A stretch of DNA of 64,000 bases, taken from positions 31,994,392 to 32,058,391 of the forward strand of contig CM057142.1 in the NCBI GenBank assembly GCA_029964075.1, given 5' to 3'. Under the pieces are notes generated by a model. It made no database searches. It saw nothing but the letters and a program-made list of their open reading frames with translations, and was not told the origin of the DNA. The stretch comes from Patiria pectinifera (Eukaryota > Echinodermata > Asteroidea > Valvatida > Asterinidae). Each line of letters begins with the position of its first letter. Within the stretch, counting starts at the first letter, position 1. Of this stretch, positions 8,501 to 17,830 are shown piece by piece. Made by a program: the position numbers and the translations under genes.

Positions 8501-11500
8501 TAATGTTAATTAATGTTTTGACAAAACTAATTAACTATGTGTTTAGTAACTTCTTGAGGTGATAGATTATGTGTAATTAATCACAAATCAGGAAAAAAAA
8601 AATCGAAATCGTAAAATATCGATTTTTCGATGTTACTGTCACTTCGTGGTGACGTTGATGACTTGTGGTACATGTACAAACCTTTTGAATCAGATATTTC
8701 TTGATTCAAAATTTAAAAAAAATTAGCATGCTCTCTTAAAATTCCTCATGAACAAACCTGGTCCAGATGACCCTTCCTGAGCTCCAGAACACCCAGGTTG
8801 TTGTAGGCCTCAGGGTGGTCGTTGTTGGACACTAACGCCAGACGGAAACACTGCAGGGCCAGGCTGGTATCCCCAATGCCCTAGGGAAACACAAGCATGG
8901 ATAATCAATATTGTGCTTAGGTCACGGGGTCTAGGTGCTAGACAGTGCTTTATAAGGTCAGTAAATTTATTTTCCAGCTCAATAAATGTAATTCTATTTT
9001 AATTGATATCCTGTTCTGTTATTCCTTTTACTTCTTTCATATTCCAGAGGCCCATTGTTGCCATTGTGTTGATAAGAAGAGGCCTATTCTGAACATTGTG
9101 TTGGTAGTGTTTTGGGGAAGTCACAAAGAAAGGCTTGTATCCTTTTCATGCATGGCTGAAATATCAGTGAAACTTTTTCAGACTGCGGTCAATACCCAGA
9201 CTGAAAGTTGGCTGAAGAGAAAAACTGGTAACTCGTTTTTGTGGGAGACAAGGACACATCCAAGGGGACATTTTTTTTACTTGCCTTGTACATCGCATGA
9301 CATTATGGCTGATATCCTGTTTTTACAAAGCAGATATTTTCCGTGACTGGCATGTCTCAATTCAAATCTGGGATGAGTTCCGGACAAGTTGTGGACATTG
9401 TATCGGGTTTAAGTTGCAGGATTCTGAACAACTTCCTCGCTATCTTCCCGCAATGAAGTTATCGGTATTGGTGAGTCAAGCAGTTCCTAATGAAAATTTC
9501 CCCGGAACATGTCTGGGACAAACGCAGAGCTTCTTCCATGAATGATTCTACCCGCAACTTGTCTGGAACTCGTTCCGAGTATGAATTGACACGGGCCCTT
9601 AGCAGCACCAGAAAATAGTCCCCAGGATTTAGTTAAGAGGAAAAGGCGAAAAGGCATTGAATTCAATTTTTGGTAAAGGCATTTATCTCTGACGCTTACC
9701 ACAGCCACCTGTCCTATGTTATACCATATGTCGGCCGTCAGCAGGTCGTCGGTGGACAATGACAGAGCGCGCTCAAACGTGCTCAGCGTCATGTCATACT
9801 GCTGGGCGTAGAAGCAACACAGACCTAGATTGTTGAACAACTCGGCATTGTACACGCCCATCTGTAGCAGTCGCCTGTGAGACAACCAACAGGGAGACAA
9901 AAGCACATTAGTAGCGGGAGGCCAAGAAGGCTCGAGTATTCTTTTTTTCAAAAGGGAAAGGGGATTGAGTGCTCCGTGCGCCAACAAAAGAGGGTGCATT
10001 TTTACCACTTTTGAGAGCTCTGTGAACGGGACACACAGCGTCAGCGTACTGTACTGTACTGGTTTGCGCCCGAAGTAAGCATAACTTCCTGAATGTGCCA
10101 AAGCTATTTAGCCACAGCGTCTTCGCATGAGTCTCATGCGTCGTTGGCGCGCGAATACTTTCGAATTTAGCTTGCGGTGGTCTCCCAGACTAATCCCAGC
10201 CCCCAATAACTTTGGATCAATCGAAATACGCAGTGGATAGACCGGGAACCAGTCTAGGTCACCCCCAACTCTCCTTTTCTGGTCGTTGAAGGAGTACTTG
10301 TGCACGGAGCCCATAACATCGTGTGCTATTTCCATATTGTAATATTAAAACTCAAAGGTATGTGTAGCTGATGGCTTGTAAGGAAGAATGGTTTTGATTT
10401 TTGGGGGGGGGCAACAGTGTGAATAGACCGCTTGCAGATGCGTTCGATAATCGACGCGCGAAGGCGCGCGACGCCATGTTGTGGGACAGGCGTATATCTA
10501 TCCATGCACATTTTGTCCCATAACATGGCGTCGTGCACCTTCGCGCGTCAATTATCGATCGCGTCTGCAAGCGGTCTATACCACATGTGGCTAAACCGCC
10601 AACTGTATGGGGTAATTACATACCTGTAGTAGCGCAGTGCAATCTCAGGTTGGTCTGTGTAGAAGTGGTAGTTGGCGATACAGGCTATGGCCTCCACGTG
10701 GGTGTTGTCATTGTGCAAGACCTGCTTGTAGAACTTGACTGCATTGGTCATGTCATTCAGGCCCTGAAATGGAATGGTTAGGGTTATGTAAAAATACATA
10801 TAAAATCTGACAACTCTGAAAAACATACCCTTTCTGTTATGAGTAATCTTTCCAAAATTATGGTACTGTCCTTATGGAAATGTACAGTCCGTAAATGTGG
10901 GGTCTAAAAGCGTGACACCAAGATTTTTACAACGGGATGAAGTCTGTGTGTAAATTTGTGATAACAACTTCCAATTCAGCTCTGCAATTTTGTCAAGTTG
11001 TGTCCCCTGTGCTATTTTTGAGTTTCATCCAAAAAATTTAATTCCTTTTCTAGCAATACAAAAGTTAATCACTTCTGAATGAGACATCGACCGAAAAAAA
11101 ATCTGCCAATGTTTAGTTATCGACTTGTTACTTTACAATTTTGAATTATTGGCAGCCATTCTAGCGGGGTAGGCTGGTTCCCACTCCACAATCGATAATG
11201 TACAGACCGAGAGCGAATCTGCTCACAAAAAAGCGGAACTGTTTGTGCCAAAAACAAAAACCCTTTTTTATTAAAGGGTTGCAGACGTCCAACAAAGGAA
11301 TAACAGGAGTTTTGGGGGGTTGGAATAAAACATCCGTGTCGAACGTTTATTAATACAAAAAAAGGCAACTTTAATTATTACCTCATATATCCTAGCTATG
11401 CCAGTCAGCAATGCCGTTTCTCCGGGGTGTTTCTCCAGTCCCTGCTTGTAGATATCAATAGCCGTCAGTGGCTGGTCCAGACGTACGTAGACTTTACACA

Positions 11501-14500
11501 GATACAGGTAGGTATCTACCATCTCCTGTTGTTTGAGGGCCGATTTGAACTGACGTTCGGCATCACGGTAAAGCCCAAGCCTGAAATGAATAGTAGTGTG
11601 CATTTATGGGTTTACTAGGTAGTACGGCAACTGGAATCGTATTGAAGTACAATACAGGTATCAGGGTACCTGTAAAAGAAACCCAACCTCATAATTCAAA
11701 TCACAGAAGTTGTCTGAAGGGCATTATAGCTTTACGGTGTAAACTGCAACTTTATCGAGCGTCATCTGTGGCGCGTTAAAATGCACATCATCTGTTTACG
11801 TTTTCAATGTAATCTGGTTTCATTTTGAAAATTCCCCACAAAGGCATTTCAAGACCTTTCTTTTTTTATTGTCTAAGAAGTTACTTGGAACCAGTTCCTG
11901 ACATCAGCGGTCGGGTACTTGGGTACCCAGTTCCCATGCACACGCCTAGAATGAAGGAAGTCCGTTCACATGCAATTATGGATTGCATGTACAACTCTGC
12001 ACACATCAGTGAAAATTTTAAGCACCGCATGGTCTCCATGCATGCTGTCAATATTCTGATGCATTTCTCTCTTATTCAAAGACGCCATGAGCCTTGTATC
12101 AAATTATTGCATACTATTTGTTTTTTAAAGCGTCCAGAGAGACTCATACTTGCTGGCATGACCTAAACTACACCAAGTGAGTAAGGGTTAATGGATTTTC
12201 ACCCCCAGCTTACTGACCTGTAGTAGCATTTTCCCAATTGCACCTTCCACCACCAGTCCTTGAATCCACAGGCCTCAGTGGCCAGGGCAGCTAACTCTAG
12301 CGCATTGCGCACGTCATTCTCGTGGTGGAAAATGTACTCAAACAGAGGCTGCAATGACAAACGCAGCTCAGTGATAAAAAAAGATAATACCAGTGTTGAA
12401 GTCTAGTCAGTTATAGTGGAGTCCCCTTAAATGTGGCACACTTTAACGTTTCCCCGACTTTTCTAAACCTCGTTGTTGACAAGTTTCAAATTCATTCAGT
12501 TAAATTCTGGTACTATTACCTAAATAATGCTTGAATTTGAACAATTTAAGTGTCATAAAATTGAGTCCGAAATTCAAAAACGGTGGTGTCTTGAAATGGG
12601 CACAAAATCAGCCGAGTGTTCCCTAACGTGGCGCACATGAACAAATCTGTGAAATTCCCACATTAAATTCTAAGAATTTCTTTAAATTTTGTCTAACTGT
12701 AAAATTTGAGGTAAAGCAAGGCACTAGAGGCGAAAAATCAAAGTGCGCCACATTAGGGGCCATGCTACATTATGGGACATCAGCAATACATGTCCATCAC
12801 AAATCTGGTCACAAGTAAATAAGTCAATTCACTAGGGTCTCATTTAAACAGTGGTTGAACAGCTACACGGGAATTACTTTGTCAGTTTATTTGAATAGCT
12901 GATGACTAGACTTGGGACTGGAGGACTTGTGATTGACTTGTGATTGACTTGTGAGGACTTGTGATTGACTTGTGAGGACTTGTGATTGACTTGTGAGGAC
13001 TTGTGATTGACTTGTGAGGACTTGTGATTGACTTGTGAGGACTTGTGATTGACTTGTGAGGACTTGTGATTGACTTGTGGGGACTTGTGATTGACTTGTG
13101 AGGACTTGTGATTGACTTGTGAGGACTTGTGATTGACTTGTGAGGACTTGTGATGGATTCACACTACACATCGCCCTGCAAAGGCAATTTTTTTTCAGTG
13201 GTTAAGACACAAAACATTACTAGTACTGACACACTCAAGCGTCATTTCCATTGTGCGTCAATGCAAGAAAAACACCAACTTCTAATTATGCATTTTATTA
13301 TGATCATAAAAAAAACATATATTTTCAACCAGGTTGTTAGACTTTAAGATACATGTACGTGCCCCATGCTTCTTTTCAATTTGTTTGTTTTGAATATCAA
13401 AACTGTTCCTGATTTTTGGCTTCTGCAAACCCTTGAAAAGAGCTTCAAATTTGCGCATGAATGACCCACCTTGCAAGAGCTGAATTATTGTCCGGCAGCT
13501 AATAATTTGAATTTTGTGAGGATATAATTCAGTATTAACAAAACGTTGATGGATTATTTTTGTTCAATGTCTCATTCAAAAGTGAAACACAAATCTACTT
13601 TTGAAAAAAAAAAAAATTTCGAAGTGGAACTTGAAAATTGCATGGGAAACCCATCTTTCATCAAGAGTGCAAGTTGAATACACACTAACCTTAGCTAGGT
13701 TGGGTCTGGCTGCATACTTGCTGAAGTTCAGCCTGGCAAGGTTGATGAAAGGGCCATCAGGGGTGGACAGCATGGAAGCCTGGACATGTCAAGAAGAAAT
13801 TAAAACAACTTTAGGTAATTTGATATAAATACTTATACGACCCATGTCTTACCAGGGAGCACAGCCAGAGATTGAAAGTGTTGATATCTGTGGAGAGAGG
13901 AAAACCGGAGAGCCTGGAAAAATAAACCCTCGTGGCCCAGGAGAGAATCAACAAGCAACTCTACTCACATGTGACCCGAGCCAGTGACAGGCAAGTGCTT
14001 TACGCATTCCACCACCAATGTCACCCAAGAATTAAGATTATCAATATTAACTTACAGTTCCCAGCCTGACAAATCTCCCTGAGGCACTGGTAACCGGTCG
14101 GGCAGTGTGGGCAGTCCGTGGTGTGCGGATGGCTTGTTCCATGGTTCCCGGCCGGCCGGACTGGGTGCCTGGCCTGACGAACCCACTCAGTGGCCGGCCA
14201 GACTGGGATAAGGGGCGTACACCGGCGCTGGGCGCCCCCTGACCTGTGCCTGGTTTCTTCAGAGATGTTCCCGGCCCTGTACAATGGGGTCAGAAATTCA
14301 GGGATAAGCAAATGAAAACTGCAAATACAACTTTGAGGTGACACAAGTTTGAGCATATTGGCCTGGAATAATTGTTAACCATGAATATGATCCAATTTTT
14401 AAGTTGAACAAAGAAATTGACTGGAGCGGGGTTTGAACCTGCGACCTCTGTATTACTGTTCCGGTGCTCTACCAACTGAGCTATCCAGCCCTGTGTTGGC

Positions 14501-16179
14501 GGTTCCCCAAATTGTCAATGTCTTTGTTTAAGGGACGCTAGTCAGGTAACGAGGGATCATGCCCAAAGTCACGATGCTAGCAATTATGCTGCAAACCTGG
14601 GAAATAGCAAACGGGGATTACTCAAAGAGGATATGGCTTTTTTTTATTAGAATTTTTTTTAAAATAAAACCACAAAGAGAAACTGACTAGGTGTAATTTT
14701 CAACTTAAATAAAGGAATTAACTGGAGAGGGATTTGCAATCTGAACCTGCAACCTCCGGATCAGTTCCGGCAATCCGGAAGATTGGATAATCCACTGCAG
14801 GTGCTTATAAAATCAACATTTTGATATTCGGCTTGAGCACCAGCAGTGCTGAATGTTTTAAAACAAAATCTACCACCCGGTATGAACTAGTTTTGTCAAC
14901 TGCACAACAAAGCTAACAGAAATGAAGAACAGTTTTAATGAACCATATAGTAATGGATAAAGCATACAAAATACGCAGTTGAAGGTGCAGCAACTATGCC
15001 TGACGTGTCACTTCATGGTGTGACCAACTAAATGGAAGAATTTCAAGTTCAGTAATTTTATTATTAGTAATTATGTACAGTGCATTTAGAGGCCAGAAAG
15101 GATACTTTGCATTTATCCCAAAAGTAACCTACTGGATTATTATCAAAAAGCTAATTTTGATTACAGATTGTACCGGTACTAAGCACCAAGCGTCTGGCTT
15201 GCTGTAAGAAATCAAGAAATGTAGGTGATTTCCAACGATCAGTCAATTGACTGATCGTTGGAAATAAAGAGTTCTTTTGACGAATTTGTGTTTCGTGATC
15301 AAAAGGTTGTGAATGGTTTTACCTGTTTTCTCAAAAAGTTAATATCCACTGAGCTGAAACTGCAACAGGTTAAGGTTGAGAGTTTCTTTGAATTTGGAGT
15401 TATTATTGGAAATGAACAAAATGCATGAAAAGCAAATGATCCTATATGCATTTAAACACTGACAAACACACCGATCATCAGGCCTCGCCAACTGCGCGCA
15501 TGTGGTAAAAAACAACAAGTAAGCCTCTCCAATGCAACACTATAGTTTCTGGACGCATGCGTCATTGCGAGTGCACGAATGTCGCACATTTGTGAATGTA
15601 TGTTAATTAATCAGGGCCGTGATTGGTCAATGGGGTGGAGGTTAGCAGACTGGTCTATCAAGCAGAAAAGCTGTTTATTTACGTGTGATCTGAGCAATGG
15701 TGTTGTCATCCATCAACATCTCGGCGATGCCTTCCTCATCCACGTCAATCTCATCAACGTAGACCTGCTCTGTCAAGGCCCTTGTCTTCAGAGACCACGC
15801 CGCCTGTAATGATCAAAGGCATCAGTTTTAATTTGTTTTTGTTTTTCAAAGATTCTTGAGAAGTAGGAATGTAGTCGAGTCCATCACAAGTCCAGCACAC
15901 GTAAAATAATGAGTCCAGTCACAAGTCCAGTCTTAACTTAGATTAATCTTTCAGAGGGACAGAGCCTTGAATCAGACAGAAAAATTTAATCCGGCGTTCG
16001 CCAGCTGTTCAGACGACTTCAAAACTTAGAGGGGTCGTAAAAAAGTAACTACTGCTATTAAACTGCTTCTGACATACTTGGTCATATGGGTTTTTCTCCA
16101 ACAGCTCAGTGCAGATATTGATGCAGTCTTCAAACTTCCTCCTGCGAAACAGGCTGTAGGCCATGTACATTGGATCCAT
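5595..16179 (-). CDS. TTC8: TTC8/BBS8, tetratricopeptide BBSome subunit (complete, 11 coding exons)
   Basis: TTC8 is a subunit of the BBSome, the coat complex that moves membrane proteins into and out of cilia. Coding exons (minus strand): 16179-16078, 15803-15683, 14276-14056, 13779-13690, 12348-12218, 11580-11382, 10763-10624, 9874-9700, 8880-8758, 7451-7368, 5711-5595. All introns are GT-AG, every phase closes, and the sum is 1503 nt = 500 aa plus TAG. The N-terminus MDPMYMAYSLFRRRKFEDC matches the animal FRRRKF start. Residues 35-74 carry the acidic YVDEIDVDEEGIAEM block, 75-148 a basic Gly/Arg/Pro linker with repeated QSGRP and RPGT, and 149-178 SPDGPFINLxRLN-type residues. About eight TPR helices fill 179-500, e.g. 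KQQEMVDTYLYLCKVYV, NDNTHVEAIACIANYHFYTD and EAYNNLGVLELRKGH; it ends QLKKHFSIL. Length fits vertebrate TTC8 without the 10-residue retinal insert. An AG acceptor just upstream of the ATG exon (about 16215) suggests a non-coding first exon further up. Confidence 0.97.
6040..7062 (-). mobile_element. tRNA-headed SINE with 3' tail, split by two younger insertions
   Basis: From 7062 leftwards the minus strand reads GCCGAGGTCTCGTGGTCTGA then GGTTGTGGGTTCGAGCC, an A-box/B-box tRNA-like head. CCTTGGGCAAGGTACTCATT and the conserved GGGTACCTGTGAGGGTAG follow. The expected tail (AATGAGCAGGGGTAATAATA ... TTTATAAATACGC) turns up only at 6150-6040. Between them lie other repeats, including the 250-bp element at 6612-6861. 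It sits in TTC8 intron 10. Reading these pieces as one interrupted SINE is inference; head and tail are seen directly. Confidence 0.6.
6612..6861. mobile_element. MULE-like MITE with 9-bp target duplication
   Basis: Inverted ends ATGGGCGTCGC (6613) and GCGACGCCCAT (to 6861), flanked on both sides by GATGAGGAA (6603-6611 and 6862-6870). A 9-bp direct duplication is typical of Mutator-like elements. The inside is purine/pyrimidine-biased simple sequence with no transposase. Translated, the right end gives the phrase MGVARIFSRGGQ, which is noise from the repeat and not a protein. It lies in TTC8 intron 10. Confidence 0.75.
7569..7669 (+). repeat. Partial copy of composite palindromic repeat (family A)
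   Basis: GGGAACAAAGATGTGCTTGG, then AACCGGCTAGGGGCCTGGAT and ATAATGGCCCGAGCCGAAT. The same words appear at 63102-63151 plus 63689-63770. It is cut at the centre of the palindrome, where the next repeat (7670 onward) begins. In TTC8 intron 9. Confidence 0.65.
7670..8748 (-). repeat. Interspersed repeat of ~440 bp (family D), interrupted by a 630-bp element
   Basis: 7670-8030 plus 8661-8748 align, inverted, along their whole length with 52412-52852; both contain a short ORF starting MSVIPSMHQNPLGIQ. The copy here is split by the element at 8031-8660. Its outer end stops at 8748, two bases from the donor sequence of TTC8 exon 9. The short ORFs differ after about 45 codons, so I do not call a protein. 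Confidence 0.85.
8031..8660. mobile_element. 630-bp inverted-repeat DNA element with ACTT target duplication
   Basis: The first 23 bases (CGTCACCGACACCACGAAGT...) and the last 23 (inverted: CATCAACGTCACCACGAAGT...) agree at 20 of 23 positions. ACTT flanks both sides (8027-8030, 8661-8664). The homologous site at 52.5 kb reads straight through with a single ACTT, so this is a true insertion. Inside, CACTTCGTGAAAAC and its complement recur at least five times (about 8241, 8270, 8375, 8448 and near the ends), giving a multi-hairpin structure. No transposase is present. The superfamily is uncertain; a 4-bp duplication is unusual. Confidence 0.85.
8881..9699. other. TTC8 intron 8, nothing recognised
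   Basis: A 133-codon open frame occurs here (8945-9346) but has no splice context or family resemblance. I see no repeat partner in the window. Confidence 0.3.
10424..10578. mobile_element. 155-bp foldback element flanked by TA
   Basis: The arms are AGACCGCTTGCAGATGCG... and ...CGCGTCTGCAAGCGGTCT, about 66 bp each, inverted with few mismatches, around a loop of about 20 bp. The ends TAGACCG/CGGTCTA include a TA on both sides, compatible with a Tc1/mariner-type target, but a TA is weak evidence. It is in TTC8 intron 7, 45 bases from exon 7. Confidence 0.8.
10970..11365 (+). repeat. Interspersed repeat (family T, long copy)
   Basis: It shares a series of phrases in the same order with 51826-52250: GAGTTTCATCC, TTTTCTAGCAATACAAA, TGAATGAGACATCGAC, TTTACAATTTTGAAT, GCGGGGTAGGCTGGTTCCC, ACAAAAACCCTTTTT and TGGAATAAAACAT. 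Shorter copies appear at 13440-13680, 29105-29260, 36380-36600 and 48480-48620. Non-coding; unidentified family. In TTC8 intron 6. Confidence 0.75.
11645..11965 (-). repeat. Interspersed repeat (family U)
   Basis: An inverted match to 34745-35130: both have GAACCAGTTCCTGACATCAG or its complement, GTACCC/GGGTACC words, GGAATTTTC next to CCCCACAAA, and GCAACTTT near TAAAGCTA. In TTC8 intron 5. Confidence 0.7.
12423..12759. mobile_element. 337-bp inverted-repeat element
   Basis: Ends CCCCTTAAATGTGGCACACT and AGTGCGCCACATTAGGGG are inverted copies (one 1-2 base gap). A third internal AACGTGGCGCACAT echoes the end. No ORF and no clear target duplication. In TTC8 intron 4. Confidence 0.65.
12915..13157 (-). 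repeat. 21-bp minisatellite (about 11 units)
   Basis: The unit GACTTGTGATTGACTTGTGA(G) is repeated in near-perfect register; because 21 is divisible by 3, the minus strand stays open and reads SQVLTSQ over and over. No splice sites frame it, so it is not an exon. A dispersed relative, CACAAGTCCAGTC, occurs at 15885-15935 in intron 1. Very low divergence between units indicates recent expansion or ongoing homogenisation. Confidence 0.95.
13440..13680 (-). repeat. Interspersed repeat (family T, short copy)
   Basis: GCTAATAATTTGAATTTTGT, ATGTCTCATTCAAAAGTGAA and GAACTTGAAAATTGCATGGG match the short copy at 36390-36600 (AACTCGAAAATAGCACTGGG) and the 29.1-kb copy. It ends just before TTC8 exon 4. 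Confidence 0.55.
14401..14531 (-). repeat. tRNA-derived SINE-like hairpin (family R)
   Basis: On the minus strand: GGGCTGGATAGCTCAGTTGG, TAGAGCACCGG and GGTTCAAACCCCGCTCCAGT. The acceptor stem (GGCTGGA with TCCAGTC), D arm and T arm can pair, but the anticodon stem cannot (CCGGA against TACAG) and there is no T at the base before a plausible anticodon, so this is not a working tRNA. As at 3960-4089 it is bracketed by inverted TTGAACAAAGAAATTGAC. In TTC8 intron 2. Confidence 0.75.
14700..14790 (-). repeat. Diverged tRNA-like SINE fragment
   Basis: AACTTAAATAAAGGAATTAACTG, then CTGAACCTGCAACCTCCGGA, resembles the outer end and B-box region of the 14401-14531 element. Weak and truncated. Confidence 0.4.
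15228..15265. repeat. Perfect 38-nt palindrome
   Basis: ATTTCCAACGATCAGTCAA is followed immediately by its exact complement, with no loop. In TTC8 intron 2. It does not belong to any of the foldback families listed here. Confidence 0.9.
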
Positions 16180-16319
16180 GATGATGGACTGAAGTTCTTT
16201 TTTACAATTAACTATGAGAGATAAAGAGTAAAGACAAGTTCTCTTAGATAGTTATTGAAATTATGCAACGAATGTTGTATTTCTAAGCCACTTTGATGGT
16301 TGTGCAAAATTCTACGAAA

Positions 16320-16535
16320 AAAATGTTGCAACCTGATGCCACTTTTTTCTTCATATAGGCCTATCATCTCAATGAAGGTAATTCATTGGCATAGCAAAAA
16401 TGATGGTAAAACATGAATCTGGGACTGAGAAACATTTCCAATTTTTTTAGGAAGTACTTAAAAAAAATTCTTGACTCTCCATAGACTTTGTACACAATCG
16501 CAGAAGTGGCGTCAGGTTGCAACATTTTTTCCAAA
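16320..16535. mobile_element. Small TIR element (ATGTTGCAACCTGATGCCAC)
   Basis: ATGTTGCAACCTGATGCCAC at about 16328 and GTGGCGTCAGGTTGCAACAT at about 16510 are inverted copies with one mismatch. A related single end occurs near 28980 (GTGGTGTCAGGATGCAACAC). No ORF. About 150 bases upstream of the TTC8 start codon. Confidence 0.55.
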
Positions 16536-17001
16536 TTCTAGTCTTTTCAGGCCAAAATTGAGAATGTTTATCAGTCCTCAATTCATTTTCTTTTCAATGG
16601 ATTTTCATTGTTTATGTGAAAAAAGTACTTGTACAAGCACCTTACTACACAATCGCCACTACATTTGCAATAACGTTTAACACACTCCCCAAGCTCTACA
16701 CAAAGTTAGACTATCGCCTAGCCCAGTTAGTGGTTACCGCACTGCACTACGTAAGACGTCGTCCACTCGCCCTCACTGGCAGCTGGGCTACACTATCGTA
16801 CGCGTCGTGCGTAAGCAAGACTCCAACTCCAACCAAGAACGTGAATCACCTGACACAGCAACTGAACTGGTAACTTGGCCAGTCTGTATTTCTGTTATTA
16901 AAAAAGCAGCTGAGTTTTATTACTAAGTTATACTATCAACTTACAAATACAATGACAAACCTTGATTATTTCGTTAAACTAGGTGACGGGTACGGCGTTT
17001 T

Positions 17002-17015
17002 GCAGCCATAACAAC
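17002..17015. promoter_or_regulatory. Candidate RFX X-box upstream of TTC8
   Basis: GCAGCCATAACAAC fits the RYYNYY-AT-RRNRAC X-box pattern at 13 of 14 positions. It lies 823 bases upstream of the TTC8 ATG, close to where a non-coding first exon would be expected. X-boxes bound by RFX/DAF-19 control BBS genes in other animals. One motif with one mismatch is weak evidence. Confidence 0.3.
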
Positions 17016-17439
17016 CGAGCCTGCTGCGCTGCCAGAGAAAGAATTTTGGCCTCAAAAGTAGGGCGCCCTCAATAGTTCACCGACAATTTCTCTACAACAA
17101 TCTCTGATCAGAACATTCTGCCAATCATATCCCGGCCCCCTCCAACAAATATATATGAAGTGATAGTACATTTCAAACTCCAAAGAATGGAAAATAAAAC
17201 ATAGCCTATTTAGAACTGCATGTTCTTATTTTGCAGATAGAAATACGGTTTTCTGATGCGATATAATTATTATTTTGAGGTACCAATTTGCTCTGCACCT
17301 GTCTTCAGGGTGACATTATGGGAGGTAATGAGCTAAGTATGAAATAAAAAGACGTAAAAATGAAAGGGTTAGCAAACAGTGGATAAACAACACTCAACCC
17401 AACCCCACCTCAACCCCCCCCCCCGCCCCCAGTCAAAGG

Positions 17440-17603
17440 TGACGTCATAAGAAAAGCCATCGGTGTAATAACGCTTTGTTTATATGTGCGCTTTCGTCTG
17501 CAGGTGGGTACATGTGTGACGTCATCATTTATCCAGTCTTTTCAGTCGTTATCTCCCTGTTGAGGGCCTGCGCTGCGAATATTACCTCAATCTGGTGACG
17601 TCA
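17440..17603. promoter_or_regulatory. Cluster of three perfect CRE sites
   Basis: TGACGTCA occurs at 17440-17447, 17517-17524 and 17596-17603, spaced 77 and 79 bases. The segments between them are not tandem copies. The cluster lies between the divergent TTC8 and P450 genes, next to a C-rich run (17416-17430) and an inverted CCAAT (ATTGG, about 17639). It is likely a promoter or enhancer bound by CREB/ATF factors; which gene it serves is unknown. Confidence 0.55.
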
Positions 17604-17830
17604 TCTTCAGAACACAGAGTTGCCGGTTGCCAGCCATTATTGGTTGGTCTTTGTACAGTGGTTGGTCAAGAGCAAAGTACAACATGACCCATCATCGGTA
17701 TCATTCGAAAAAAATCATTGTGAAAGTAGTTTGTATGGCAACACAATACAAATGAGGTTAGGCCAATATTACTGCTCTCTTGATGGCCATTGTCAAGTAT
17801 AAAGCTCATCTAAAAATGTGTGACATAATC

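Noticed and set aside
8945-9346. 133-codon plus-strand ORF in TTC8 intron 8
   Set aside because: Opposite strand to TTC8, no start context or motif, composition like the surrounding intron.
12887-13171. Minus-strand ORF of repeated SQVLTSQ
   Set aside because: It is the 21-bp minisatellite read in a frame kept open by its length; no splice sites or neighbours support an exon. Also not a CRISPR array: there are no spacers and the genome is animal.
14418-14495. Possible functional tRNA gene on the minus strand
   Set aside because: Acceptor and D arms pair, but the anticodon stem does not and no standard anticodon loop is present; a sister copy has lost that region. Better read as a SINE-like repeat.
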